The notes beneath the pieces were generated by a model that worked only from the letters and a program-made list of their open reading frames with translations, was not told the DNA's origin and did not search any database. 64,000 bases of DNA, from contig NC_092262.1 in NCBI RefSeq assembly GCF_036320965.1, positions 2,574,253 to 2,638,252 on the forward strand, read 5' to 3'. Shown here piece after piece: positions 14,234 through 33,342 of the stretch (the stretch's first letter is position 1; every line of letters begins with the position of its first letter). The position numbers were made by a program, and so were the translations under genes. The DNA comes from Panulirus ornatus. Lineage: Eukaryota; Arthropoda; Malacostraca; Decapoda; Palinuridae.

Positions 14234-14664
14234 ATATATATACATATATATATATACATACACATACACACGCACATATACACACACACACACATATACA
14301 TATATATACATATGAAAAAAGTAAGAAATAATTTAGAAAACTGAAACTTCTAGCTTGAAATGAAATGAGAAAATGAAGGTCACATAATGGTTCAACCTCT
14401 GGCTGTGGAAAAAGGGAAATGTATAATCTATTTACGCAAACGTCAATAGTAGTTCTCATCAATTTAACCACTGTATCAATAAGCTTCAATGTCTAAGCTA
14501 CATTTTTTTTTTCCAATTTCACTTTTTTCTTGTCAAAGCACCACGTATGAAAACTATCACTCCAGTAACACAACTATAAACATTTACTTCCCCTTTAAAA
14601 AAGTTCTGGGGAAGTCTGTCTCGATACACTGCGGGACACTCTACCACCTGGCGTGGTTTGTGTT
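14234..14664 (-). repeat. R1 repeat, copy a, unit 2
   Basis: Duplicate of 5273-5703, with the same TA/CA lead and body to CACCTGGCG. It keeps its position directly 5' (minus sense) of the L leader. Confidence 0.85.
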
Positions 14665-14769
14665 GCAATGGTTCTTGATTCACAAACGTAGTAGCATCAC
14701 TGGTGGGCGGAAGAACATTCTTGTAACCACAGCAAGGATCACAGTCCGTGCAACTCCATTACATACCAA

Positions 14770-15176
14770 CTGCCAACTGATGCGTGATGAGAGGTTTTCA
14801 ACAATAACCCTGTAAGGTGTCCTCGTTGGGGGGCCGTACCTGTGGTAAAGGTCACTTGGCTTACTGCAACTCTGTCTGTCAAGCCAAGCAGGACGACGGT
14901 CTCGCTCACGGTCACGACGACGACGACCACCACCACCATATCCAGAATATCCAACTCTTCTTGGTAAACCACGTGCATGCTCAACTGTGACCCTCTCTCC
15001 AAGAAGTTCACGACCATTCATTTCATACACTGCATCATCAGCATCGCGTTCATCCTCAAACTCCACAAATCCATAACCATTCCATAACCATTTTCCATAG
15101 CGTTTGAAGAATCTTTCTAAATCTCTCTCCCTGCAACTGTAGTGTAGTGTAACCCACCAACGTACACTCTCGCCAT
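14770..15176 (-). pseudogene. SRSF4/6 (B52)-type fragment, unit 2
   Basis: Duplicate of 5803-6220, starting at ATG 15176. It has lost a further 7 bp relative to unit 1 (the bases encoding part of KLRD), which by chance brings RERDLERFFKRYGK into frame with NGYGFVEFEDERDADDAVY. A single frame from 15192 therefore spans most of RRM1, the linker and the start of RRM2 (RYGPPTRTPYRVIVENLSS). The N-terminal VYVGG is still in another frame and part of RRM1 is missing, so it remains a pseudogene. Confidence 0.85.
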
Positions 15177-15221
15177 CCTTTTGTATCTTCACTTTTTAAT
15201 TCCTCTCAGGAAAGCCATTAG

Positions 15222-15375
<154 letters not shown>

Positions 15376-15379
15376 GTGT

Positions 15380-16252
15380 TTGAAAATAGATTATTTGTTT
15401 CAACCCAAGCAAATTCAATTTTTGAGCAATTAACCATTACTACTAAGAAAATTTTAGGAAATTAGACATCCACTTGGTAGCTTTAAAAGTTTCTATGGGA
15501 ATATGTTTTTCTTAAATCTTAAGTGTAAGAATTTGATTATATTTGTTTGTACTTACTCATATCAATATCAAAGTGCCACAACTGCATTACATAAACTCAA
15601 CCTTCATAGAATCTTTGGGTGATCTGTGGAATCACAGATACTTGTGTTTAATTTTAGTTTCTCTGCACACAAAGCAGCTCTCCCATCCACGTGGATTCAG
15701 ATGATTCTATAATGGTTGAGATTTTCTTGGCAAATTGTGGTGATGTACTATATTACGGTAATCAATTGATATTTCACGTATGCATAACTTTGTAATGTAG
15801 CCGAAGCCCTAATTTGTATGTTCAAAATCTATGGAATTTTCTTGTTCATTTTTGACTGTAGTAACACGAATTAGTTGCAGTGTAAGATGATTGAGAAAAG
15901 ATTTTTTGATCTTAAAATATTTCAATCATGCTTAAAGAACTGATGGTCAGTTAAAAGAAAAATTCAGTCTCTTTTAGAAACTTGATGCTTCCCAAGAGGT
16001 AACCTACTTCTAGTGGTGGACAAGATAAAAGACAGAAACATGGGCCAATGTTCAACCTAACCTTAGGTTGTGGATGACTTTTGAATGATAATCAGGGTGC
16101 ATATTGGCCTGGTTTGCCCTGTTTATATATTGTCCTCTGGAGCGAGTTTCGTTTAGGCCAGGGTTCTTCAACATACGTGTCGAGACCCAATACTGGGTTA
16201 CAAACTTTTGTTCACTGAGTAGCCACGTCGAAAACAGAATTATAAATTATAG
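15380..16252. other. Non-coding spacer, unit 2
   Basis: Duplicate of 6430-7300, nearly identical, including the CAACCTAA/TTAGGTTG hairpin and the hAT-like stretch near 16168-16207. No coding feature recognised. Confidence 0.7.
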
Positions 16253-16329
16253 GTGAAAAGCATTAATGATAATGATTACATTGATTATAATAATGATAAT
16301 GATAATAATGATGTTGATAATAATAATAT

Positions 16330-17560
16330 GGAAAGAGGGGCAAGTATGCAGTCTGTTGTGGATGAGAGAGCTTGGGAAGTGAATCAGTTGTTGTTCGCTG
16401 ATGATACAGCGCTGGTGGCTGATTCATGTGAGAAACTGCAGAAGCTGGTGATTGAGTTTGGTAAAGTGTGTGAAAGAAGAAAGCTGGGAGTAAATGTGAT
16501 TAAGAGCAAGGTTATTGGGTACAGTGGGGTTGTGGGACAATTCAATTGGGAGGTAAGTTTGAATGAAGAAGAGCTGGAGAAGGTGTGGTGTTTTGGATAT
16601 ATGGGAGTGGATTTGGCAGCGGATGAAACCATGGAAGCGGAAGTGAATCATAGGGTTGGGGAGCGGGTAAAAGTTCTGGGAGAGTTGAAGAATGTGTGGA
16701 AGTCGAGAACATTATCTCGGAAAGCAAAAATGGGTATGTCTGAAGGAATAGTGGTTCCAACAACATTATATGGTTGCGAGGTGTGGGCTATGGATGGAGT
16801 TGTGTGGAGGAGGGTGGATGTGCTAGAAATGAGATGTTTGAGGACAATATGTGTTGTGAGGTGGTTTGATCGAGTAAGTGATAACAGAGTAAGAGAGATG
16901 TGTATTAATAAAAAGAGTGTGGTTGAGAGACCAGAAAATGGTGTTTTGAAATGGTTTAGTCACATGGAGAGAATGAGTGAGGAAAGATTGACCAACAGGA
17001 TATATTTGTCAGAGGTTGAGGGAACGAGGAGAAGTGGGAGACCAAATTGGAGGGGGAAAGATGGAGTGAAAAAGATTTTGAGTGATTGGGGCCTGAACAT
17101 GCAGGAGGATGAAAGGCGTGCAAAGAATAGAGTGAATTGGAACGATGTAGTATACAGGGATCGACGTGCTGTCAATGGATTGAACCAGGGCATGTGAAGC
17201 GTCTGGGGAAAACCATGGAAAGTTCTGTGGGGTCTGGAAGTGGAAAGGGAGCTGTGGTTTCGGTGCATTATTACATGACAGCTAGAGACTGAGTGTGAAA
17301 GGAAGTGGCCTTCGTTGTCTTTTCCTAGCGCTACCTCGCTCACATTTGGGGGAGGGGGCTGTTATATCATGTGTGGCGGGGTGGCGATGGGAATGAGTAA
17401 AGGCAGACAGTATGAATTATGTACATGTGCATATGTGTATTTGTGTGTGTGGACGTGTATGTATATACATGTGTATAGGGGTAGGTTGGGCCATTCTTTC
17501 GTCTGTTTCCTTGCACTACCTCGCTAACGCGGGATACAGCGACAAAACAAAATAAAGAAA
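16330..17560 (+). mobile_element. Older family L copy, unit 2
   Basis: Duplicate of 7378-8605, preceded by the same short (ATA/ATG)n tract (16260-16329). The frame 16253-17197 is open for 314 codons, reading FADDTALVADS through GRPNWRGKDGVKK, because the frameshift at ~7746 in unit 1 is absent here. The long-type 3' UTR follows. Confidence 0.9.
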
Positions 17561-17568
17561 TATATATA

Positions 17569-17649
<81 letters not shown>
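17561..17649. repeat. (TA)n microsatellite, ~89 bp
   Basis: Shortened counterpart of the 301-bp tract at 8607-8907, with one TATTAT interruption. Confidence 0.96.
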
Positions 17650-17653
<4 letters not shown>

Positions 17654-18045
17654 CACACACACATACACACGCACATATACACAAACACACACATACATAT
17701 ATATACATATGAAAAATGTAAGAAACAATTTAGAAAACTGAAACTTCTAGCTTGAAATGAAATGAAAAAATGGATGTCACATAATGGTTCAACCTCTGGC
17801 TATGAAAAAAGGAAATGTATAATTTATTTACACAAACGTCAATAGTAGTTCTCATCAATTTGACCACTGTATCAATAAGCTTCAATGTCTAAGCTACATT
17901 TTTTCCAATTTCACTATTTTCTTGTCAAAGCACCATGTATGAAAACTACCACTCCAGTAACACAACTATAAACATTTACTTCCCCTTTAAAAAGTTCTGG
18001 GGAAGTCTGTCTCGATACACTGCGGGACACTCTACCACCTGGCGA
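17650..18045 (-). repeat. R1 repeat, copy b, unit 2
   Basis: Duplicate of 8908-9303: CA-rich lead and R1 body, fused to L RT sequence at the same junction. Confidence 0.85.
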
Positions 18046-21800
<3,755 letters not shown>

Positions 21801-21814
21801 ACGTATGTATGTGT

Positions 21815-22405
21815 GCGTGTGTGGGAGTTTATGAGAGGTGCAACTGGAGGGATATCTGATCATTATCTTGTGAAGGCGAAGATGAAGATTTTTAGAGTTT
21901 TTCAGAAAAAAGAAGAGAGGATGTTGGGGTAAAGAGAATTAAGAGAGAAAGTGAGCTGTGGAAGGAGACTTGTGTGAAAAAGTACCAGAAGAGACTGAAT
22001 GCAGAATGGAAAACGGTGAGGGCAAAGGACGTAAGGGGAGTGGGGGAGGAGTGAGTTGTATTTAGGGATGCTGTGATGGCCTGCGCAAAAGATGCTTGTG
22101 GCATGAGAAGCGTGGGAGGTAGGCTGATTAGAAAGGGTAGTGAGTGGTGGGATGAAGAAGTAAGATTGCTAGTGAAAGAGAAGAGAGAGGTATTTGGACG
22201 AATTTTGCAGGGAAATAGTGCAAATAACTGGAAGATGTGTAAAAGAAAGAGGAGTGTCGACGTTGAAATGTATAGGTATGAATATGTGCATGTGTGGATG
22301 TGTATGTATATACATGTGTATGTGGGTGAGTTGGGTCATTGTTTCGTCTCTTTCCTTATATTACCTTGCTAAGCGGAAGCCAGCGGCAAAGTATAATAAA
22401 TATAT
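21815..22405 (+). mobile_element. Chimeric L fragment: EN/linker joined to 3' end
   Basis: Starts at the endonuclease end (RGATGGISDHYLVKAKMK), runs through the linker (GSEWWDEEVRLLVKEKRE) to about 22255, then jumps directly to the 3' UTR and tail (22270-22400). The whole RT is missing, so this is an internal deletion of more than 2 kb. A short TA/TTTA stretch separates it from the next, oppositely oriented tail. Confidence 0.85.
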
Positions 22406-22429
22406 ATAAATAATATACATATATATTTA

Positions 22430-24918
22430 TTTATTTTATTTTGCTTTGTCGCTGTCTCCCGCGTTTGCAAGACAGCGCAAGGAAACAGACAAAAGAAATG
22501 GCCCAACCCACACCCATACACATGTATACACATACACGTCCACACACGCAAATATACATACCCATACATCTCAATGTACACATATATATGCACACACAGA
22601 CACACACATGTATACACATGCACACAATTCACACTGTCTGCCTTTATTCATTCCCATCGCCACCTCGCAAATCATGGAATAACATCCCCCTCCCCCCTCA
22701 AGTGTGCGAGGTAGCACTAGGAAAAGACAACAAAGGCCACATTCGTTCACACTCAGTCTCTAGCTGTCATGCAATAATGAACGAAACCACAGCTCCCTTT
22801 CCACATCCAGGCCCCACACAACTTTCCATGGTCTACCCGAGACGCTTCACATGCCCTGATTCAATCCATTGACAGCACGTCGACCCCGGCATACCACATC
22901 GATCCAATTCACACTATTCCTTGCCCGCCTTTCACCCTCCTCCATGTTCAGGCCCCGATTACTAAAGATCTTTTTCACTCCATCTTTCCACCTCCAATTT
23001 GGTCTCCCACTTCTCGTTCCCTCCACCTCCGACACATATATCCTCTTGGTCAATCTTTCCTCACTCACTCTCTCCATGTGCCCAAACCATTTCAAAACAC
23101 CCACTTCTCTCTCAACCACGCTCTTTTTATGTCCACACATCTCTCTTACCCTTACATTACTTACTCGATCAAACCCGTCGACCCCGGCATACCACATCGA
23201 TCCAATTCACTCTATTCCTTGCTCGCCTTTCACCCTCTAACATTTTCAGGCCCCGATCACTCAAAATATTTTTCACTCCATCTTTCCACCTCCAATTTGG
23301 TCTCCCACTTCTCGTTCCCTCCACCACCGACACATATATCCTGTTGGTCAATCTTTCCTCACTCACTCTCTCCATGTGCCCAAACCATTTCAAAACACCC
23401 TCTTCTTCTCTCTCAACCACGCTATTTTTATATCCACACATCTCTCTTACCCTTACATTACTTACTCGATCAAACCGCCTTACACCACACATTGTTCTCA
23501 AACATCTCATTTCCAGCATATCAACCCTCCTGCGCACAACTCCATCCATAGCCCACGCCTCGCAACCATACAACATTGTTGGAACCACTATTCCTTCAAA
23601 CATAGCCATTTTTCCTTTCGGAGATAATGTTCTCGACTTCCACACATTCTTCAAGGCTCCCAGGATTTTCGCCCCCTCCCCCACCCTATGATCCACTTCC
23701 GCTTCCATGGTTCCATCCGCTGCCAGATCCACTCCCAGATATCTAAAACACTTTATTTCCTCCAGTTTTTCTCCATTCAAACTTACCTCCCAATTGACTT
23801 GACCCTCAACCCTACTGTACCTAATAACATTGCTCTTATTCACATTTACTCTTAACTTTCTTCTTTCACACACTTTACCAAACTCAATCACCAGCTTCTG
23901 CAGTTTCTCACATGAATCAGCCACCAGCGCTGTATCATCAGCGAACAACAACTGACTCACTTCCTAAGCTCTCTCATCCCCAACAGACTTCATACTTGCC
24001 CCTCTTTCCAAAACTCTTGCATTCACCTCCCTAACAACCCCATCCATAAACAAATTAAACAACCATGGAGAGATCACACACCCCTGCCGCAAATCTACAT
24101 TCACTGACCAATCACTTTCCTCTCTTCATACACGTACACATGCCTTACATCCTCGACAAAAACTTTTCACTGCTTCTTACAGGTTGCCTCCCACTCAATA
24201 TATTCTTAGTACCTTCCACAGAGCATCTCTATGAACTCTATCATATGCCTACTCCAGATCCATAAATGCTACATACAGATCCATTTGCTTTTCTAAGTAT
24301 TTCTCAAATACATTCTTCAAAGCAAGCACCTGATCCACACATCCTCTACCACTTCTGAAACCACACAGCTCTTCCCCAATCTGATCCTCTGTACATGCCT
24401 TCACCCTCTCAATCAATACCCTCCCATATAATTTACCAGGAATACTCAACAAACTTATACCTCTGTAATTTGAGCACTCACCTTTATCCCCTTTGCCTTT
24501 GTACAATGGAACTATGGACGCATTCCGCCAATCCCCAGGCACCTTACCATGAATCATACATACTTTAAATAACCTTACCAACCAGTCAACAATACAGTCA
24601 ACACCTTTTTAATAACTTTCATTGCAATACCATCCAAACCTGCTGCCTTCCCGGCTTCCATCTTCCGCAAAGCTTTTACTGCCTCTTCTGTATTTACCAA
24701 ACCATTTTTCCTAACCCTCTAACTTTGCACACCACCTCGACCAAAACGCCCTATATCTGCCACTCTATCATCTAACACATTCAACAAACCTTCAAAATAC
24801 TCACTCCATCTCCTTCTCACGTCCCCACTACCTGTTATTACCTCCCCATTTCCGCCCTTCACTGAAGTTCCCATTTGCTCCCTTCTCTTACGCACGTTAT
24901 TTACCTCCTTCCAGATCA
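22430..24918 (-). mobile_element. Family L copy with internal tandem duplication
   Basis: Minus-strand copy with a complete tail (22436), long 3' UTR to ~22850, the RT C-terminus, then a local 298-bp direct duplication, FADDTALVADS (~23930), motif A (~24260) and the RT N-terminal region up to KRREQMG (~24890). It stops at a TA tract. Stops and indels occur throughout. Tail-to-tail with the preceding plus-strand fragment. Confidence 0.9.
22881..23476. repeat. 298-bp direct tandem duplication inside L
   Basis: CGACCCCGGCATACCACATC occurs at 22881 and again at 23179, and the following ~298 bp repeats. The junction reads GATCAAACC|CGTCGAC at ~23175. The two units differ at several positions, so the duplication is not very recent. 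Confidence 0.88.
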
Positions 24919-24920
24919 GA

Positions 24921-26133
<1,213 letters not shown>

Positions 26134-26223
<90 letters not shown>
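26134..26223. repeat. (TA)n microsatellite, ~90 bp
   Basis: TA tract between the tail of a plus-strand L copy and a minus-strand L fragment that starts inside the RT (no tail). Confidence 0.96.
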
Positions 26224-28480
<2,257 letters not shown>

Positions 28481-28484
28481 TTCG

Positions 28485-29938
28485 TCTGTCTCCCGCTTTT
28501 GCGAGGTAGCGCAAGGAAACAGACGAAAGAAATGGCCCAACCCCCCCCATACACATGTATATACATACGTTCACACACGCAAATATACATACCTACACAG
28601 CTTTCCATGGTTTACCCCAGACGCTTCACATGCCTTGATTCAATCCACTGACAGCACGTCAACCCCGGTATACCACATCGCTCCAATTCACTCTATTCCT
28701 TGCCCTCCTTTCACACTCCTGCATGTTCAGGCCCCGATGACACAAAATCTTTTTCACTCCATCTTTCCACCTCCAATTTGGTCTCCCTCTTCTCCTTGTT
28801 CCCTCCACCTCCGACACATATATCCTCTTGGTCAATCTTTCCTCACTCATCCTCTCCATGTGCCCAAACCACTTCAAAACACCCTCTTCTGCTCTCTCAA
28901 CCACGCTCTTTTTATTTCCACACATCTCTCTTACCCTTACGTTACTCACTCGATCAAACCACCTCACACCACACATTGTCCTCAAACATCTCATTTCCAG
29001 CACATCCATCCTCCTGCGCACAACTCTTTCCATAGCCCACGCCTCGCAACCATACAACATTGTTGGAACCACTATTCCTTCAAACATACCCATTTTTGCT
29101 TTCCGAGATAATGTTCTCGACTTCCACACATTCTTCAAGGCCCCCAGAATTTTCGCCCCCTCCCCCACCCTATGATCCACTTCCGCTTCCATGGTTCCAT
29201 CCGCTGCCAGCTCCACTCCCAGATATCTAAAACACTTCACTTCCTCCAGTTTTTCTCCATTCAAACTCACCTCCCAATTGACTTGACCCTCAACCCTACT
29301 GTACCTAATAACCTTGCTCTTATTCACATTTACTCTTAACTTTCTTCTTACACACACTTTACCAAACTCAGTCACCAGCTTCTGCAGTTTCTCACATGAA
29401 TCAGCCACCAGCGCTGTATCATCAGCGAACAACAACTGACTCACTTCCCAAGCTCTCTCATCCCCAACAGACTTCATACTTGCCCCTCTTTCCAAAACTC
29501 TTGCATTTACCTCCCTAACAACCCCATCCATAAACAAATTAAACAACCATGGACACATCACACACCCCTGCCGCAAACCTACATTCACTGAAAACCAATC
29601 ACTTTCCTCTCTTCCTACACGTACACATGCCTTACATCCTCGATAAAAACTTTTCACTGCTTCTAACAACTTTCCTCCAACACCATATATTCTTAATACC
29701 TTCCACAGAGCATCTCTATCAACTCTATCATATGCCTTCTCCAGATCCATAAATGCTACATACAAATCCATTTGCTTTTCTAAGTATTTCTCACATACAT
29801 TCTTCAAAGCAAACACCTGATCCACACATCCTCTACCACTTCTGAAACCACACTGCTCTTCCCCAATCTGATGCTCTGTACATGCCTTCACCCTCTCAAT
29901 CAATACCCTCCCATATAATTTACCAGGAATACTCAACA
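28485..29938 (-). mobile_element. Young family L copy, RT, 5'-truncated
   Basis: Tail and short 3' UTR, then one open frame 28659-29939 of 426 codons covering RT from the [14 protein letters not shown] region through GFRSGRG, FMDLEKAYDRVDRD, GLRQGCVMCPWLF and FADDTALVADS to the C-terminal [13 protein letters not shown]. Nothing disabling is visible in this part. It is truncated at 29938, where a TA/poly-A tract begins; the tail of another minus copy follows, as if this copy had inserted into that tail in the same orientation. Confidence 0.93.
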
Positions 29939-29952
29939 TATATGGGTATAAT

Positions 29953-29953
29953 A

Positions 29954-30034
<81 letters not shown>

Positions 30035-30067
30035 ATGTATATATATATATCTATCTATCTATCTATA

Positions 30068-30147
<80 letters not shown>

Positions 30148-30150
30148 TTT
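29953..30150. repeat. Poly-A, (TA)n, (GT)n, poly-T composite tract
   Basis: A-run, TA tract, short TG and TATC runs, second TA tract and a T-run. It bridges the truncated 5' end of one minus L copy and the tail of the next. Confidence 0.95.
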
Positions 30151-31202
30151 ATACTTTGTCGCTGTCTCCCGCGTTTGCGAGGTAATGCAAGGAAACAGAC
30201 GAAAGAAATAGCCCAACCCCCCCCCCCATACACATGTACATACACACGTCCACACACGCAAATATACACACCTACACAGCTTTCCATGGTTTACCCCAGA
30301 CGCTTCACATGCCTTGATTCAATCCACTGACAGCACGTCAACCCCTGTATACCACATGGCTCCAATTCACTCTATTCCTTGCCCTCCTTTCACCCTCCTG
30401 CATGTTCAAGCCCCGATCACACAAAATCTTTTTCACTCCATCTTTCCACCTCCAATTTGGTCTCCCTCTTCTCCTCGTTCCCTCCACCTCCGACACATAT
30501 ATCCTCTTGGTCAATCTTTCCTCACTCATTCTCTCCATGTGCCCAAACCATTTCAAAACACCCTCTTCTGCTCTCTCAACCACGCTCTTTTTATTTCCAC
30601 ACATCTCTCTTACCCTTACGTTACTTACTCGATCAAACAACCTCACACCACACATTGTCCTCAAACATCTCATTTCCAGCACATCCATGCTCTTGCGCAC
30701 ATCTCTATCCATAGCCCACGCCTCGCAACCATACAACATTGTTGGAACCACTATTCCTTCAAACATACACATTTTTGCTTTCCGAGATAATGTTCTCGAC
30801 TTCCACACATTTTTCAAGGTTCCCAAAATTTTCGCCCCCTCCCCCACCCTATTATCCACTTCCGCTTCCATGGTTCCATCCGCTGACAGATCCACTCCCA
30901 GATATCTAAAACACTTCACTTCCTCCAGTTTTTCTCCATTCAAACTCACCTCCCAATTGACTTGACCCTCACCCCTACTGTACCTAATAACCTTGCTCTT
31001 ATTCATATTTACTCTTAACTTTCTTCTTCCACACACTTTACCAAACTCAGTCACCAGCTTCTGCAGTTTCTCACATGAATCAGCCACCAGTGCTGTATCA
31101 TCAGCGAACAACAACTGACTCACTTCCCAAGCTCTCTCATCCCCAACAGACTTCATACTTGCCCCTCTTTCCAGGACTCTTGCATTTACCTCCCTAACAA
31201 CC

Positions 31203-31204
<2 letters not shown>
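30151..31204 (-). mobile_element. Young family L copy, RT C-terminal half
   Basis: Tail with an AATG variant, short 3' UTR and RT from the region after motif B (GVVREVNARV) through FADDTALVADS to VNWSHVVYRG, open across 30338-31200. Cut at 31204 by a TA tract within the codons for DGVV. Confidence 0.92.

Positions 31205-31285
<81 letters not shown>
31205..31285. repeat. (TA)n microsatellite, ~80 bp
   Basis: Joins the truncated 5' ends of a minus and a plus L fragment, head to head inside coding sequence. Confidence 0.96.
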
Positions 31286-31289
<4 letters not shown>

Positions 31290-31724
31290 GCGTAAGACAA
31301 GGGAGCAAATGGGAACTTCAGTTAAGGGCGCAAATGGGGAGGTGATAACAAGTAGTGGTGATGTGAGAAGGAGATGGAGTGAGTATTTTGAAGGTTTGTT
31401 GAATGTGTTTGATGATAGAGTGGCAGATATAGGGTGTTTTGGTCGAGGTGGTGTGAAAAGTGAGAGGGTTAGGGAAAATGATTTGGTAAACAGGGAAGAG
31501 GTAGTGAAAGCTTTGCGGAAGATGAAAGCCGGCAAGGCAGAAGGTTTGGATGGTATTGCGGTGGAATTTATTAAAAAAGGGGGTGACTGTATTGTTGACT
31601 GGTTGGTAAGGTTATTTAATGTATGTATGACTCATGGTGAGGTGCCTGAGGATTGGCGGAATGCGTGTATAGTGCCATTGTACAAAGGCAAAGGGGATAA
31701 GAGTGAGTGCTCAAATTACAGAGG
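31286..31724 (+). mobile_element. Family L fragment, linker to early RT
   Basis: Open frame [17 protein letters not shown] through [31 protein letters not shown] and EVPEDWRNACIVPLYK to SNYRG, then a short TA tract. Lacks both ends of the element. Confidence 0.9.
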
Positions 31725-31742
31725 TATATATATATATATATT
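31725..31742. repeat. Very short TA tract at an L-L inversion point
   Basis: Only ~18 bp of TA, yet it again marks the switch from a plus L fragment (ending at NYRG) to a minus L fragment (starting at VFALKN). Confidence 0.85.
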
Positions 31743-33340
31743 CTTCAAATCAAACACCTGATCCACACATCCTCTACCACTTCTGAAACCCCACTGCTCT
31801 TCCCCAATCTGATGCTCTGTACATGCCTTCCCCCTCTCAATCAATACCCTCCCATATATTTTACCAGGAATACTCAACAAACTTATACCTCTGTAATTTG
31901 AGCACTCACTCTTATCCCCTTTGCCTTTGTACAATGGCACTATGCACGCATTCCGCCAATCCTCAGGCACCTCACCATGAGTCATACATATATTAAATAA
32001 CCTTACCAACCAGTCAACAATGTAGTCACCCCCTTTTTTAATAGATTCCACTACATTACCATCCAAACCTGCTGCCTTGCCTGCTTTCATCTTCCGCAAA
32101 GCTTTTACTACCCTTCTCTGTTTACCAAATCATTTTCCCTAACCCTCTCACTTTGCAAACCACCTCGACCAAAACACCCTATATCTGCCACTCTATCATC
32201 AAACACATTCAACAAACATTCAAAATACTCACTCCATCTCCTTCTCACATCACCACTACTTGTTATCACCTCCCCATTAGCGCCCTTTACAAAAGTTCCC
32301 TATTTGCTCCCTTGTCTTACGCACTTTATTTACCTCCTTCCAGAACATCTTTTGCGCAATCCATCACTGATTCCCTGAATACATCCCATTCCTCACCCAC
32401 TCCCACTACTTCCATTATTCTCACCTTTTTCCATTTTGTACTCAGTCTCTCCTGGTACTTCCTCACACAAGTCTCCTTCCCAAGCTCACTTACTCTCACC
32501 ACCCTCTTCACCCCAACATTCACTCTTCTTTTCTGAAAACCCATACAAATCTTCACCTTAGCCTCCACAAGATAATGATCAGACATCCCTCCAGTTGCAC
32601 CTCTCAGCACATTAACATTCAAAAGTCTCTCTTTCGCGCGCCTGTCGATTAACACGTAATCCAATAACGCTCTCTGGCCATCTCTTCCACTTACATACGT
32701 ATACTTATGTATATCACGCTTTTTAAACCAGGTATTCCCAATCACCAGTCCTTTTTCAGCACCTAAATCTACAAGCTCTTCACCATTTCCATTTTCGACA
32801 CTGAACACCCCATGTATACCAATTATTCCCTCAACTGCCACATTAGTCACTTTGCATTCAAATCACCCATCACTATAACCCGGTCTTGTGCATCAAAACC
32901 ACTAACACACTCATTCAGCTGCTCCCAAAACACTTGCCTCTCATGATCTTTCTTCTCATGCCCAGGTGCATATGCACCAATAATCACCCATCTCTCTCCA
33001 TCAACTTTCAGTTTTACCCATATTAATCGAGAATTTACTTTCTTACATTCTATCACATACTCCCACAACTCCTGTTTCAGGAGTACTGCAACTCCTTCCC
33101 TTGCTCTTGTCCTCTCACTAACCCCTGACTTTACTCCCAAGACATTCCCAAACCACTCTTCCCCTTTACCCTTCAGCTTCGTTTCACTCAGAGCCAAAAC
33201 ATCCAGGTTCCTTTCCTCAAACATACTACCTATCTCTCCTTTTGTCACATCTTGGTTACATCCACACACATTTAGACACCCCAATTAGAGTCTACGAGGC
33301 GGATGAGCACTCCCCGCGTGACTCCTTCTGTTTCCCATTT
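31740..33340 (-). mobile_element. Family L 5' half with internal deletion
   Basis: Runs from the RT ([13 protein letters not shown]) back through the early RT, linker and the whole endonuclease to the ATG region near 33338. About 390 bp of linker is missing near 32350 (CAGAACATCTTT joined to TGCGCAATCC). Endonuclease frames 32326-32850 and 32847-33284 keep SDHYLVEAKV, GDLNAK, GAYAPGHE and LSETK, with a 1-bp shift at ~32850. It abuts a plus L copy with no spacer. Confidence 0.9.
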
Positions 33341-33342
33341 TT

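Noticed and set aside
14680..15192. Functional SR protein gene in unit 2
   Set aside because: The long frame is restored by a second deletion; the N-terminus is out of frame, part of RRM1 is missing, and RRM2 stops after SWQ with no RS domain.
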